Both the position numbers and the translations under genes were made by a program. 64,000 nucleotides of DNA, taken from contig NMRA01000533.1 in assembly GCA_002633005.1 (NCBI GenBank), forward strand, positions 113,844 through 177,843, given 5' to 3'. Position 1 is the first letter of the stretch. Each line of letters opens with the position of its first letter. The notes under the pieces were generated by a model, which saw nothing but the letters and a program-made list of their open reading frames with translations, did no database searches and had not been told where the DNA came from. This DNA is from Phoronis australis (taxonomy: Eukaryota; Phoronida; Phoronidae). Of the stretch, positions 48,034 through 59,695 are shown piece by piece.

Positions 48034-48429
48034 TTAAAGAGTTCCCACCATGCATTTTCTTACTTTTTCAGGTTTCAGTTAGCTAATATGAATCGAATAC
48101 CAAAAAATCTTGCTAAATAGGCACTTTTTATGCCAAATAGTGGCAACTGTTTTAATTTTGAAGAAAAATTGCTTATTTCTAAGTTTCCCGCCAAATGATG
48201 CAATGGGTGGAAGACGGTTGGCCGCTTGACAATCATTTGCAATGTCTGAACACTGCAGGTCAGAAGACAATGACAATATTAGGCGAGAATTGTACAATCA
48301 TTGTGCAGACAGAGAGGAGAGTGGATACGGGCACTTATACTCAAGTACTTGAAGAATCACTGCAGACAATGAATTCGATTTCCCATTTAGCGAACTTTCG
48401 TCGGGTTCATAACGCTAAGCCCTCGTGAG

Positions 48430-48471
48430 AGACCGCCCCGAGTTGGCTGCTGGAGCAACTCGGGGCGGTCT
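48430..48471. repeat. Perfect 16-bp stem hairpin
   Basis: AGACCGCCCCGAGTTG (48430-48445) and CAACTCGGGGCGGTCT (48456-48471) are exact complements around a 10-base loop. Unusually GC-rich for this window, near the left end of the Kolobok-like element. Confidence 0.85.
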
Positions 48472-49020
48472 GGGATCAAGCAGAAAAACCACAGGGTAAA
48501 TCTGAGGTCGACGAATCTATTCGGTCGATTACATTTTATTGCCCGTGAAGCCGCTAAGGGCTGCCTGAAGAAATATGACTCGCGCGTTTGTATTTTCGCC
48601 TTTTCCAATGACATGTAAACGTTTCATCAACAAATTCCTCGTAAAATTCTGAAAACAAGCGTTTTTCTCCCACGAAAATCGATGAAGTTTTGGCCGAGAT
48701 ATTTCACTTTCAGTCCAGGCTAGGCCTGCATACTCAGAGAATCGTCACACAAGATTACTACGCGGTAATGCGGTTTCACTGTCAACAAAGGAAGACGTCA
48801 AAATTGACTTATAATTGTCATTTTTAAACTATTTGCATGTTAAATTATCAAAATGTAAGTAAAATCGTACTCTATATTTTAACAAGAAAACAGCAATTTC
48901 ATTTTGGTGAACATGTCTATAACGACCTAACTCGCGCATGGTGGTGAGTAGCGAGTCCGGCCAACACGAGGATGGCTGTGTTGTTGTTTTTGCTCTCAAC
49001 TCAAAAGTAGCCGTTTCAAA

Positions 49021-49228
49021 ATGGAATATGGACAGAAAATGCAGGCAGTTGACGAAAACGGCCATTGGAAGGAAGCAATTCAGCGGGGAGTAAATGACAG
49101 CGCTGGGAATTCACGTCGGTTTTCCTGGATGGCCGTCTGAGTTTGACCAGCTCGTCGAGCCGTGATTCGTGAGAGGCTGAGCCGATCGACTACGTCGGGC
49201 TCGGTACCTGGGCCTGGTGAAGAAAAAC
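49021..49228 (+). pseudogene. Possible Tudor/agenet-like domain exon inside the Kolobok-like element
   Basis: From an ATG the frame reads MEYGQKMQAVDENGHWKEA, then after a +1 shift VGFPGWPSEFDQLVEP. Pattern: a strand with basic and aromatic residues, a D-x-x-G-x-W turn, a variable loop, then V-x-F-x-G-W-x-S-E-F-D. This is typical of small Tudor, agenet or MBT-like barrels. It ends near a strong donor AAAAAC|GTAAGT at 49229. The surrounding 48.9-49.2 kb is richer in CpG than its neighbours, as a promoter or first exon would be. Frameshift and a stop make it inactive as it stands. Family call is weak. Confidence 0.35.
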
Positions 49229-51173
49229 GTAAGTATTTTTTGTCATCCCTTATGCTCGCATGATGCTGTTGGCTGTATAAATAAAATATACCGTGTTTGC
49301 GTGAGATTTTGTGTTCATGAAATTACAGACTATGTACTTGTACCACATTTAAAGTCAGAAAAACATTGTTACTTAGTGAAAGATAAACGTCTGGACGAAT
49401 ATACCATGGTGCCTTCAATGTTGTGTTTGTTCTTTGTAAAGTAGATTTACTGTAACAAGTCCGATGTTGTCGGATTGAATTGGTATTCCGAGATTTTCAA
49501 TGCCAGTGGCAGATTCAGAATTTTTGGAATGGTTTTCGCAAATGAAATAATGTCAAGCCATTGTTTTAAATTACCATTTAAGTTTTATTAATAAGAGGTG
49601 GAGACAGCAATCTTCAGCCGTGTCTTTGTTACCTTGTTCTCATTTCTTTACATTTGTTTATGTTTCATTTCCTTGTTTTCTGTAGATCCCCCCAACCCCC
49701 TTGCTATAGTGCACTCTGTTGACTGAATTTGATGACATAATATATTGATAAGCTATTGTATTCTGCATACCAGTACTAACCTAACCCTTATTCCTACACA
49801 CCTGGCCCTATTGTTCACTCTTGACTTTTGCTTACAAAATAATCCAGTCCAGTCTACACCCTGATTGCTTAGTTTAATATTTACCAGTGAGTAAACTGTA
49901 TTTCACTTGTTGAACCTTTTCTTACTATCATGCAGCTCTTGCTTGACAGTGCACATGTACTTTTATCTCCTCTTTTTCGAACCACTCATTAAAGCATTTT
50001 ATGGGGTTCGGTTTCTTTTCATGAATATTTTCATCGTTGGTTTCTAGTTCGTTCAACTGCTTCCCAAAACATCCATTTCTTCATAATTTTAAAACTCCTG
50101 AGTCCTGAGCATTGAGCAACACTCAACAAGCCCTCTCAAAAATGTTGCCCTTCCAAAGAGTGATGTGACCTTCTGACTACATGAGTGTAAGTTGTGGTAC
50201 ACTAATGCACGTGCACAAGGTCATCAGCACCAGAAGTTTTAAAATCACACCACCAAAACTGTGACTGTTTACATTTCAGAGAGCTCTCCATGACAATTTC
50301 AAGAAGGTATACCGCTTGACAGTTGCATTGATGTTCACATTGAAGCCTGGAGAATACAGACTTGTTCAGGGCTTGGGATTTCCGTCTTTTAAGAGGAATT
50401 CTTTTTTTGGTGTCGATTTTCTCTAATTGGATTTCCAGTTTCCTCTTTTTATGATTTTTTCGACTTTATTAAATGTTTAGTTCAGGTAAATTTTACATCC
50501 AAAAATGTCTATCACCCAAGCCTATTTTTTGTGTATCATACATCAGCTGGAAATTTCTCCGCTGTTTTTGGCATTGCTCATTCCAAGCTCTGCTTATTTT
50601 TCGTGAAGTAACTAGAGTGGATTTCATAACATACCAGTTTATTGTACTGGATTCTTCTTGGGTTTATCAACTGTAAACTAACACTAATAGGAGCATAGGA
50701 TAATAGCCACCTGTTTTAAGTTCGCACAAAATTAAAGTACAAAATTCCAACGTAATTTCGAGTTCCAATTCCTGTAAAAAGATCAATGACAGGGCCCAGG
50801 TATCAATTCCGGTATTTTTGGCACTTAATCATGTTTGAGAGTGTTGTACTGTGTTTGGAAATTTGTTTGAAAAGATGTTTTTTTTCTGCTCAACAGCTTA
50901 TGACCTTACTGGATTTAAGGGCCCCACCAGAGGATTTATTAGTGTGCCCTCCACTCATTTCCAATGTTCTATGTATATCAAATGCTTTGAGATGCCAGCA
51001 GGGTAGTATTCTGCATGCAGCTTTGTTGACCATTGTGGTCAGTGAGAATGTCCTACTCACATGTGTATGAATGCATAGTATGTGCACCTCATTCATGTAC
51101 CACACCAGTATTGCCTGTGTGGTTTTGGAAATGTGTAAGCTGCTTGTGTTGTATGGGCATTGTTGAGCTTGAA

Positions 51174-51183
51174 NNNNNNNNNN
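51174..51183. other. Assembly gap of ten Ns
   Basis: Run of n inside the Kolobok-like element. A single n also stands at 19281 within a C-run. Confidence 0.99.
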
Positions 51184-52599
51184 ATGTTTAACCACAAAAA
51201 ACAAGTGAAAGAGTTACTTTTTCAGGTAAGCGACGCGTTGCGCGCTTTGGTTGTTTTTGTCCGTTTTAGGTGGCAAGTGGCGCTTTTTTCTTTGACGATT
51301 TCGCTGAGGTACGTTTCAGAAAATCGTACTGTAGGCCTATGTCATTTTTTCTGTGCCAGTTAATTTAGGTACACAGCAACTGAAAAAATGGATAAATCAC
51401 GTCATTTTAAATCTCCATAACGCTCCGTTATGGCCACTTCGACTTGGATGGATTTTGGCTCTTTCAGTTCAAACACTCCACCATGCTATATTTTTTGAAG
51501 TTCGTTAACGAAAACTGCGTACCAGGATGTAAGGTTCGTGCCCTCCACCTCGAGTTTTAGTTGCCAATTTTGACATGAAAATGATGTTGATATTTATGCG
51601 TTCCTTGACGAGAATTTCAGCAAGTCAAGTTTTGCCTAATTCAGCTTTTCATTCATTTTTATACCGTGTATGGTCGCTGGCAAAATAAGATACCATCAAG
51701 ATTTTAGTCTAGATGTTTCCTAACTCGGTTTTTGTCCATAATTCTAGTAATAGGAATCTGATTATGAGCGCGCAAGAGAAGACGGAACATATTTGCGACG
51801 TTTCGTTTACTCAAAGTTAATGAGCCTAAACGTCAGAAAATATTTGTTTTCTCTTTCTCGCTTATAATGATTTTCAAGGGTTTCTGTTATTCAATTTCGG
51901 CAAGGTCGTCGCTTTCTCGCAAAACTACCGATTGGATGATCAATTACGCACTTATTTGCTCTCCGTTTTAACGTTGATCATCGTCAATACACCTCCAAAA
52001 ATTGCACATCGTCTTTGCGCAAACTACATTGAGACTTAAATCTCCCGAAAAAAATTGACGATTGGATAGTGTTTAAAAGTCTAATTCTAAATTTCTCCAG
52101 CTAGTGCACAAATGAAGTAAAAGAAAGTAGTTCTGCTTGTCGCGTCAGCTGTTGGTATCATTATCTCGATTTATAACCCACAACGCGTGACTGGACAAAG
52201 CCTTTTCAAATTAGCCGGTGGAGCGCGAGACCCCTGAGGTCCCAATCGAGTCCTCACGACAACTCCGCGTTATGTTTCAGGCCGTATGAACTCGACCCAC
52301 TTGCACGAGAAATGACATATGTGAGCCACAACCAACTCTACCAAGTGGTAGTAACTACTCACAAAATAGACACTTAACAATTACTGACAAAGGCCACAGC
52401 CAACCTGGGTTACTCGTATTCACCATTGCCGTGATGGAATGAGCACAGTCTAAACACAATATGCATAAGCCTACTTGTAGTAGCACTCGATCTGGGTCGG
52501 GGTCCAGGGCCTGGCTTCACTCGCCCTAGAATGGAAACAGTTTGTTCGTTATTTACAAAAATTGCAAATGCACTTACTTGGTGGTGAGTCCTTCATTGT

Positions 52600-52867
52600 A
52601 ACGCCGGTTATGTGTGTGGTCGAAACACGATTCTTTGGAATTTGCCGATCAAAGTGTGGCTTACGCCAAACTGAATCGCATGTTCAACACTGACACTCCA
52701 CACTCTTGTGCGCCGCCCATGACAAACCGATGCCATTTTTGTGCAACTTTCACGTATTTAGGAAATTTGAACACTAAGACGTTCACAGTCAAGTTGTTGT
52801 TACCACAGTTTCCACAAACGCGCCTTTTCGTGTCTGAAAAAGACGGCTCCACGCGGACTTTCTTCAC
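52600..52867 (-). pseudogene. THAP zinc-finger domain of the Kolobok-like element
   Basis: On the minus strand: KRRVCGNCGNNN, then VLVFKFPKYVKVAQKWHRFV, and after two in-frame stops SANSKESCFDH. This follows the THAP pattern of a C-x2-C, an aromatic-F-P pair, a central Trp about eight residues later, and a distal C-x2-H, here about 60 residues downstream. THAP domains bind DNA and head the transposases of P elements and Kolobok elements. Placement 200 bp from one terminal repeat, pointing inward, fits an N-terminal exon. Two stops and the absence of a recognisable catalytic region show decay. The plus-strand open frame over this stretch is antisense. Confidence 0.65.
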
Positions 52868-53070
52868 AACTCCTCAGTATCGCACTGGTAAAACAACAAC
52901 GGCTGAGACGGTCTTCCACCCATTGCGTACAAACTCGATAACAGAAAAGTATATTTTTAAAATTTTTAGATTGTTTCGTAGCAACAGGTGTATTAAAGGC
53001 TATTAAATCTGTTAAGATTTAATAATAAAATTCCTTTTTGAGACACAGGGTCATGGTGGGAACTCTTTAA

Positions 53071-55580
53071 TCCAGTGGGCCTAGGCCACTGCCACGGAAA
53101 CTTGACCATTCTTGCACTTGATAATATGTCCTGGCAGCATGGAATTTATCTGCTGAAGCAATTGGTGGTAATGACTGTGTTTGGACTGCGGCTACGCTTG
53201 ATGACACCTTTCCACAAATCGCCTGTATCGCAAATTCCTACAAATTTCCAGAGGCAATACCGCCATAAAGCATAGACGTAACTCTTTTATCAACTTCAGT
53301 AATGTCTTGCTTCAGCAGCATGGGTCTAGTGAATACTCTAGCGTTTTCGCAGAATTCTCGATCACGCAGTTTCTTGAATGGCAGAGCCTTGCTAATACCA
53401 AACAGCCTATTGCATGCGCAAATGGTAAAAGCGTGCAGGTTTCGGCACCAAGAGACAATTGTAGTTTCTTGGTGTCCCAGACTCTCTTCTTGCTTTGGTG
53501 CCTCTTGTCAGATTTCATTTACATTGGAGATAGTTGTGAAGTAGCGTGGCAACACAAAAGAACCAACAAGTCAGTATCATCTACAATGAGGGTAGTAGAA
53601 CCTTGTGCTGCATTCTCTATGGGTGTCTCTAAAATTAAAACGTCTGTGTCACCTTGAGCTTGTACTACTGTGCAACCAGCAAACTTGACAAGAAGTGTGT
53701 GAACCTTTGCTTGTTTTTGCTGTTTGCCAAAAAATGCTCCTTCTTTGATTTGATTACCATGTCACCATTGAAGAGAACCTCAATTTCATTACAACACCAC
53801 CCAGTCTTCGAACATGGGAGACATCTTTAGTTGATGGGCCACCTCTATAACCATCAAAAACAATCGTAGGTTGGGTGTACTTGCTGATATAATCGAAATA
53901 AGCTCTACCAACTAACTGAAACGTGGCACCTCTCGATCAACTAGAGATCCGCCATCGATTTCATGCATCACCGTGTTTTCTGGAAATTGAAATGCTCAGG
54001 TAATCCCCGGCTGGACCAGACTGCATCAGATAATATTAATTAATTAGTGACTCTGGGAAGACCAGATGTATCAAAAAGAGCAGAGGAACCTACACACCGA
54101 GCAAACTTCAAAAGGCTCGATGAACTTCCACTGTTGTCTTTTTCGGCCCTTAGGATTCGCTGAAGCAGAAGTCGTGGATACACTTGCGTAAAAGCACCAT
54201 TAGCAACATGAACTGCTTGACTTGTAATTGCCACAACCTAGTCTTTCTTTCTGAATGTGAAGTCTTTCACATCTGACCACTCCAAAGAAAAGGAAATCGT
54301 CATCCCCACTTCTCTGTCATTTTTGGCGTTGACGATCGTGCGTGCAGTCACACCAGTTGCAATGTTCTGTTTAAAACGGGTTTCTGTTGTGGTGGAATTC
54401 AACAAGGCTGAGAATGTCTTTGTCGTCGCACAACTTCTTGCCTACTTACATTCCTTATGCTGCTGATATGTTTCACAACTCACGTTTGTCACAGTCTGCA
54501 TGGAACCATTTATACTTGAGCAAGCCGGCAAGAAAAGCAGCCACGGTGCTCTCTGCGTACCTCCCATTTCGCTACCTCTAGTTAAACCTTCTGGTACTTT
54601 AATACTTTTCATGAGCATTTGTTCAATTTTGAGATCATATGACAAGCCTGCCCTCAATCTGTCACTTTATCTTACGACATCTGGACGGAGTTGCTGCGTC
54701 TGCTGTAAAAGTATATATTTAAGCAGATTTTGCATAAGAGTTGTGACCAGCAGCTGCAAAGTAAGGCAGCATATTTCAGAAACTGCTTTCAAGTGAAGCT
54801 CCCAATCTGACGTTATTTCAGCTTTTAAAAAGTGGAAGGATGCCAGTCATCTTTGTATAGTGTAGCCAAAGACAGACAAGTTTGATTTATGTGCTTCGAT
54901 TTTATGGATACTTACAAGACACTCTGACGAGCATACATCCCCGCAAACTGACGTCACGCCAGCAAAAAAGATAATCATACAGCTTCAGACCTCCTCTCAA
55001 ACCATCATCAAGTATATCATTGGCTGCTGATTCTTCTGTCACTGAATATTCTGAAGACCTATACTCTGATCTAGTTGTGTTTCAATATACCAGTGGCAGT
55101 AGGTCCGAAGCCAGAGCGTATTCTACTGTTATTCAAAGTGCAGAATCGGAATATACTGGCTGCGTATTGCATGCCCCAGCGTATACATCTAGCTATGCGA
55201 TTAGTTGGGATGTCTGAAGAATATGTCTAAATATTCTAACGAGCCAACATTGGTGTACAAGCATTGAATTGCTCCCACTCTTGGCACTCTTGTGTGTTCA
55301 GTGTTGGTGACATTCGGGACTTTGGGATTTCTGGATTGGCATTACTTGATGTGTCAATATTTGGAAGTGGACCTAAGGATCAAAATGTTTAATGAATGCA
55401 CCGTCTAAAGAACTTCTTGAAGCCCTGTGCCTGGTATTACCTATCCAATACATCATAAAAAGCTCATCTCAGTTTGAAATCTGCCGAGCCTGGCTAAGAA
55501 CAAGTGACTGCACATCAGAGTCGTTACCTATGTTCTTAAAAAGCATGCATGTTAAACAAACGGTGAGTACTACAGTTTAA
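53071..55580 (-). pseudogene. XPG/FEN1-like nuclease gene, core and N-terminal part
   Basis: Minus strand, frames broken several times. From the N-terminal side: QSLVLSQARQ (near 55500), SDWELHLKAV and LPYFAAAGHNSYAKSA (54720-54800), AGLSYDLKIEQMLMKS and GLTRGSEM (54560-54660), CETYQQHKE, then MVIKSKKEHFLANSKNKQRF, GCTVVQAQGDTDVLILETP, VDDTDLLVLLC (53560-53590), VWDTKKLQLSLG, PFAHAIG (53405-53425), LPPIASADKF and YYQVQEW (53106-53128). The pair of acidic motifs (GDTDVLI, DDTDLLVLL) followed by a HA-x-x-G segment matches the XPG/FEN1 branch of PIN-like nucleases. That family cuts branched DNA; activity here is inference. The gene was split at 53070 by the Kolobok-like element and ends at 47821. 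It is abundant in invertebrate genomes as far as I recall, with no settled function. Confidence 0.7.
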
Positions 55581-55849
55581 ATCTTAAAATTTAAATATTA
55601 ACTTTTTGTTACACAATTTTATTTGCTTTTTATCAAATTCAACAATTACCTGTTGGATGACTTGGAATATACTGAAAAGATTAAATAAAAAAATATTGGG
55701 GTAAAACGTCAGTATGCTGTCCCAGTTTACAATTATCAAATGATCGATACAATTTCCAACAGTGAAATTCAATTCGTAATTAATGATCAGTTGTACTTAG
55801 ACGTTCTGTTTATGGAAGTCCTTAACACCACTATAGACAATCAATTATG

Positions 55850-58697
55850 AACGTGTTTTAGAAGAAGCCAATGATAGGCTGGAAAGCAAAGACAACCTGA
55901 CTGAAGGTGATCTAGCAGCTTTAGAAGAAAAAAAAAACACCAATTTACAAGAATTAAGAAGAGACACTTTGAAGGGCTATGTTGTCCGATCAAGAGCAAA
56001 CTAGATTGAAAGTGGAGAACGCCCGACCAAATATTTTTGCAACTTAGAATCAAGGAATTTTTCAGTAAATTGATAAATGCTATGGAAACAGAAGGAGGAG
56101 AAACTATTACGGATCAAAGAGAAATTTTATGCGAGACGACGATTTTTTATAAGAACTTATATTCTTGGAGGTCTGAGAGCGAAGAAATGTTGAATAGTGT
56201 ACATTATCGGTACCCGGTACTTTCGGAGTTCGAGGCAATCCAACTAGAAAATGACATTAATATTGATGAATTGATTGAGGTTTTAAAAAACTACAAAAAA
56301 CGCGAAAAGTCCAGGCTATGATGGCTTTGCGATGGAATTTTTGAATTTCTTTTGGGAAGACATTAAATATTTTGTATTGCGGCACATTAAATGTTGTTTT
56401 GAAAAGGTACAAATGTCCACAACTCAACGGACTGGGATTATTACATGTATTCCAAAACCAGACAAGCCGAAACAGTTTTTGAAAAACTGGCGACCAATAA
56501 CTTTACTGAATAGTGTATACAAACTTGCTTCGGGATGCGTTGCAAACACAATTTAAAAAGTTCTAGATAAACTGACTTCACATACCCAAACTGGATTTAT
56601 TAAAGGAAGATTCACGGCTGAGAACACAAGACTAATTTATGGTATTATGAGGTGTACAGACAAACACAACATTCCAGGATTACTTGTGTTGATAGATTTT
56701 GAGAAGGCTTTTGATAGTGTTTCATGGGACTTTATATTCAAAGCCCTGGATAATTTCAATTTCAATGCCAATATCATTCGATATATAAGAACTGTATATA
56801 ATAAACTAATTGCCCGTGTCATACAAAACGGATTTTTGTCAGACAACTTCATACTAGAACGCGGATGTCGACAAGGTGATCCGCTCTCTCCTTATATTTT
56901 TATACTGTGTGCTGAAATTTTGTCTATTGATTAAACATGATCCTGACGTGAAAGGTATTAAAATCGCCGACGAAGACTTCGTGATAACATAATTCGCAGA
57001 TGACACAACCTTCACATTAGACGGAACTCCAAGATCCCTGGAAGCACTTATGAATAACCTAGAGTTCTATGCGGGGGTGTCGGGGCTGAAAAAAAACTAT
57101 TCTAACACAAAAGTAGTGTGGATTGGAAGTAGAAAATTCTGTCAAGAAGTGTTTCACCGCACGCGTTGGAAACTAAAATGGGGTGACATTTATTTAAAGC
57201 TTCTGTGTATTAATTTCAGCGTGAACTTGGATACCATGTCCAAAGATAACTTTGATGCAAAAATAATGAAAATGAAGAGTCTGATTAGTACATAGCCTCG
57301 TAGAAAGCTTACTATCTTTGGAAAGGTCACACTTGTGCTTCCAAAATTATACATCTGCTAATGCTGCTCCCAAGCCCCAATGATACTACTTTTGGGGATA
57401 TTGCAACTAGGTTCTTTAAATTCATTTGAGACGGAAAACCTGATAAAATAAAAACAGGAGTACTCATTAAATCCATAGAAGAGGTTGGATTGAAGATGAT
57501 TGATGTCAAAAATTTAATACGTCTTTAAAAAATTCATAAATTAGAAGATTCTTTTTAACAACATACCCATGAACTTATTTGTTGTAAAAAGATATCGGGC
57601 TTACAAGAGTTGGAATGTTGAACTATGGAGACTATAGATTAACTAGATGGCATAATGGTAACTCTTTTTGGGCAGAATGCTTCCAGTATTGTAGCCTTTT
57701 AATTCACAAACAAACTATCTCAGGTCACGAAGATGCGGTGTCAATTAATGTGTGGGCCAACAGTACTATAACGGTGGAACACAGCCCTTGTATTTATGAG
57801 TTATTCATTAAAATGGTATAATATTTGTGAACGATTTTTTAGACTAGAATGATAACTTCTACACCTTTGAAAGTTTCCAGACGATTCCTCGGATTAATGT
57901 CAGCTTTCTCAAATATAATTCAATCGTCAGTGCAATATAAATACCTGAAAACGTTTTCCAACGACTTAATACTAAAAAAGATATATGGACCACTTGTACC
58001 TTTTTCCCTAAAAAGTGTTGTTTTGACGAAAAAGGGTGTCGGGATTCTTACCATATTCTGTGCAAAAATGACATAATACCATCGGCTCAAAAGAAATTCG
58101 AAGTATTGGGATTTTCGCAATCAGAGAAGATGGGAACTTCTATTACAAACTTCCACATGAATGTTCGAATGACAGAAGCTTACTTTTCTTTCAGTTCCGC
58201 TTACTGCATAGAATTCTACCTACTAACTACATTTTAAATAAGATTATATACGTGGACTCAAATGTTTGTACTTCTTGTAAATGCTTTCCTGAAACTCTAG
58301 AACATTTATTCGTTGAATGTGAATCTGTTAATTCTTTCTGGCACGGTGTACGTCTCTGGTTAACGACTGCAACTCAAGTAAATTTTGAAATAGACAAAAC
58401 CACCATTATATTTGGTCTTCAAAATGAAAAGAATAGAATTTTGAATTGGTACCTTTTAAAACTAAAATTTTCATTTTCAATATAAAATTTCCTAACCTCA
58501 AACCTAATTTAGGATGTCTTCAAAAAATTTTGAATGAGTGTTCTATTGTAGAAGTTAGTGCTTCGTTAAACACTAGGAAATTTAATGATACAAAAAATGG
58601 GAAGATTGGAAATGTGTTTTTGAAACATGAAGGTACCCAGAGAGTTGACCAGATGCCAGAACAGAATTTTAAGTTGTACTTTTTAACTTCGAAGTAA
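55850..58697 (+). mobile_element. 5'-truncated L1/Tx1-like LINE, second ORF remnant
   Basis: Six or more frames in order give the second ORF of an L1/Tx1-type LINE: ERVLEEANDRLE and NLQELRRDTLKGY (linker), ESGERPTKYF, then GIITCIPKPDKPK, FLKNWRPITLLNSVYKL, TGFIKGRFTAENTRL, LVLIDFEKAFDSVSW, ERGCRQGDPLSPYIF, FADDTTFTL (catalytic Asp pair) and GVSGLKKNYSNTKVVWIG. A C-terminal CTSCKCFPETLEHLFVECE zinc knuckle lies at 58261-58320. The endonuclease and ORF1 are absent. Breaks occur near 56030, 56320, 56556, 56934 and later, so it cannot move. It lies between the nuclease gene and the right terminal repeat of the nested element. Confidence 0.9.
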
Positions 58698-59537
58698 CAA
58701 TAATAACAGTAATAAATCTATTAATTGTGAAAAAAATCAATTGAAATCAACAGCCAATTCCTCAACACATGCCAGCAGCAGACAAAATCATTGCTTGGGA
58801 ATATCTAACTATAGCAATATCTTGCAATAGCAGAGAAAAAAACTGCCTACCCAATTTTATTCAGGATTTGTGTAATGAATTAGCCAATAACTCCAACACA
58901 ATTCCATATTTTTCTTAGAAATATTATTTTTGATACCTGGAATGAAATTATAGTTTACAGAAAAATAATTGAGTGTGTAAAATTGTGGTAGTGGAAATTT
59001 AACTAAAGGCTTTTCTGAAAAACACACCAGATTTTGTGTTATGTAATCTAAATGTGATTAAAATTGCCCATTTATTTTCTTAATCTGAAAAACGAAATAT
59101 AGAAACAATCAACACAATAACCCAGAATGCAGATTTCAAAATGTTTTTGTGTACATGCCTATCAGGTTACAAACAAAGTTTGGAGAACATAAATGCTTTA
59201 AATTGGGGTTTGTGAATTGGTCAGCCATTTTGTGTTTTTTTTCTCTCCAACCAGTGACCAGTTGTAAGGTCCATATATTTTCAATTGTCTATCTTACAAA
59301 AGAATAAAAATTTGCCACATTCAGGCAAAATTTTTAAAAGAAATCTTACAACATGTACGAAATTGCCGTATCGGCCGCCATTTTGTCGGCCACATTGGTT
59401 TCATTTCATGGAAAATTGGTTTCTTTTGATTGGTATGCCTGTTATAGTATAAAATCAATGACAGACTTTATTGTGTTAGTTGCAGCTGTTACATATTACT
59501 AACTTTCCAGAAAGCAGCTTACACCGATTTAGGAAGC

Positions 59538-59693
59538 CATTTGTTCCGCCATCTTGAATAACTGACTTCGCTTCTCCGATTTCGGTAGATTTTTTCTCTC
59601 ACCAAGAGATGTTTGAAAATGTTATTTATGCAGAAAAGCCTTCTGTTGCAATTTTTTCTAGGTTGGGCCCTCTGGAGCCCTAGAATGACTGGG
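59538..59693. repeat. Right terminal inverted repeat of the nested element
   Basis: Complement of 46869-47012; contains CCGCCATCTTGAATAACTG, CTCCGATTTCGGTAGATT and CTTCTGTTGCAATTTTTTC before the tip. Confidence 0.65.
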
Positions 59694-59695
59694 CT

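Larger units (their letters stand above)
48038..53066. mobile_element. Kolobok-like DNA transposon with TTAA duplications
   Basis: TTAA at 48034-48037 and 53067-53070 flank 15-bp perfect inverted ends AGAGTTCCCACCATG / CATGGTGGGAACTCT; length 5029 bp. It interrupts the minus-strand XPG-like gene exactly between the Leu-Asp before TTAA and the GWML after it. TTAA targets with AG-type tips and a THAP domain (52600-52867) fit the Kolobok superfamily; piggyBac also uses TTAA but usually starts CCC. No catalytic transposase domain recognised, so the copy is probably dead. Ten Ns at 51174-51183 hide part of it. Confidence 0.8.
46869..59693. mobile_element. 12.8-kb nested TIR element carrying an XPG-like nuclease gene
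   Basis: Left CCAGTCATTCTAAGG...GAAAAATTGCAACAGAAGG (46871 onward) is the complement of right CCTTCTGTTGCAATTTTTTC...CCCTAGAATGACTGGG (to 59693). The similarity continues inward to about 47012 and 59538 (AATCTACCG, ATCGGAG, CAAGATGGCGG). Intron sequence paralogous to that after CUB1 stops at the left end (CAAAGTCACACTTCT) and resumes at the right end (TTAGTTCGAAAGTTACGAG), so the whole block is an insertion. Ends are uncertain by about 3 bp; CTA may be the target duplication. Without the nested Kolobok-like element and LINE the host element is about 4.9 kb. Confidence 0.7.

Noticed and set aside
47781-48086. Plus-strand frame of 101 codons
   Set aside because: Antisense to the Cys-rich tail of the XPG-like gene and runs across the transposon boundary.
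52614-53006. Plus-strand frame of 130 codons
   Set aside because: Overlaps the minus-strand THAP domain; no recognisable domain itself.
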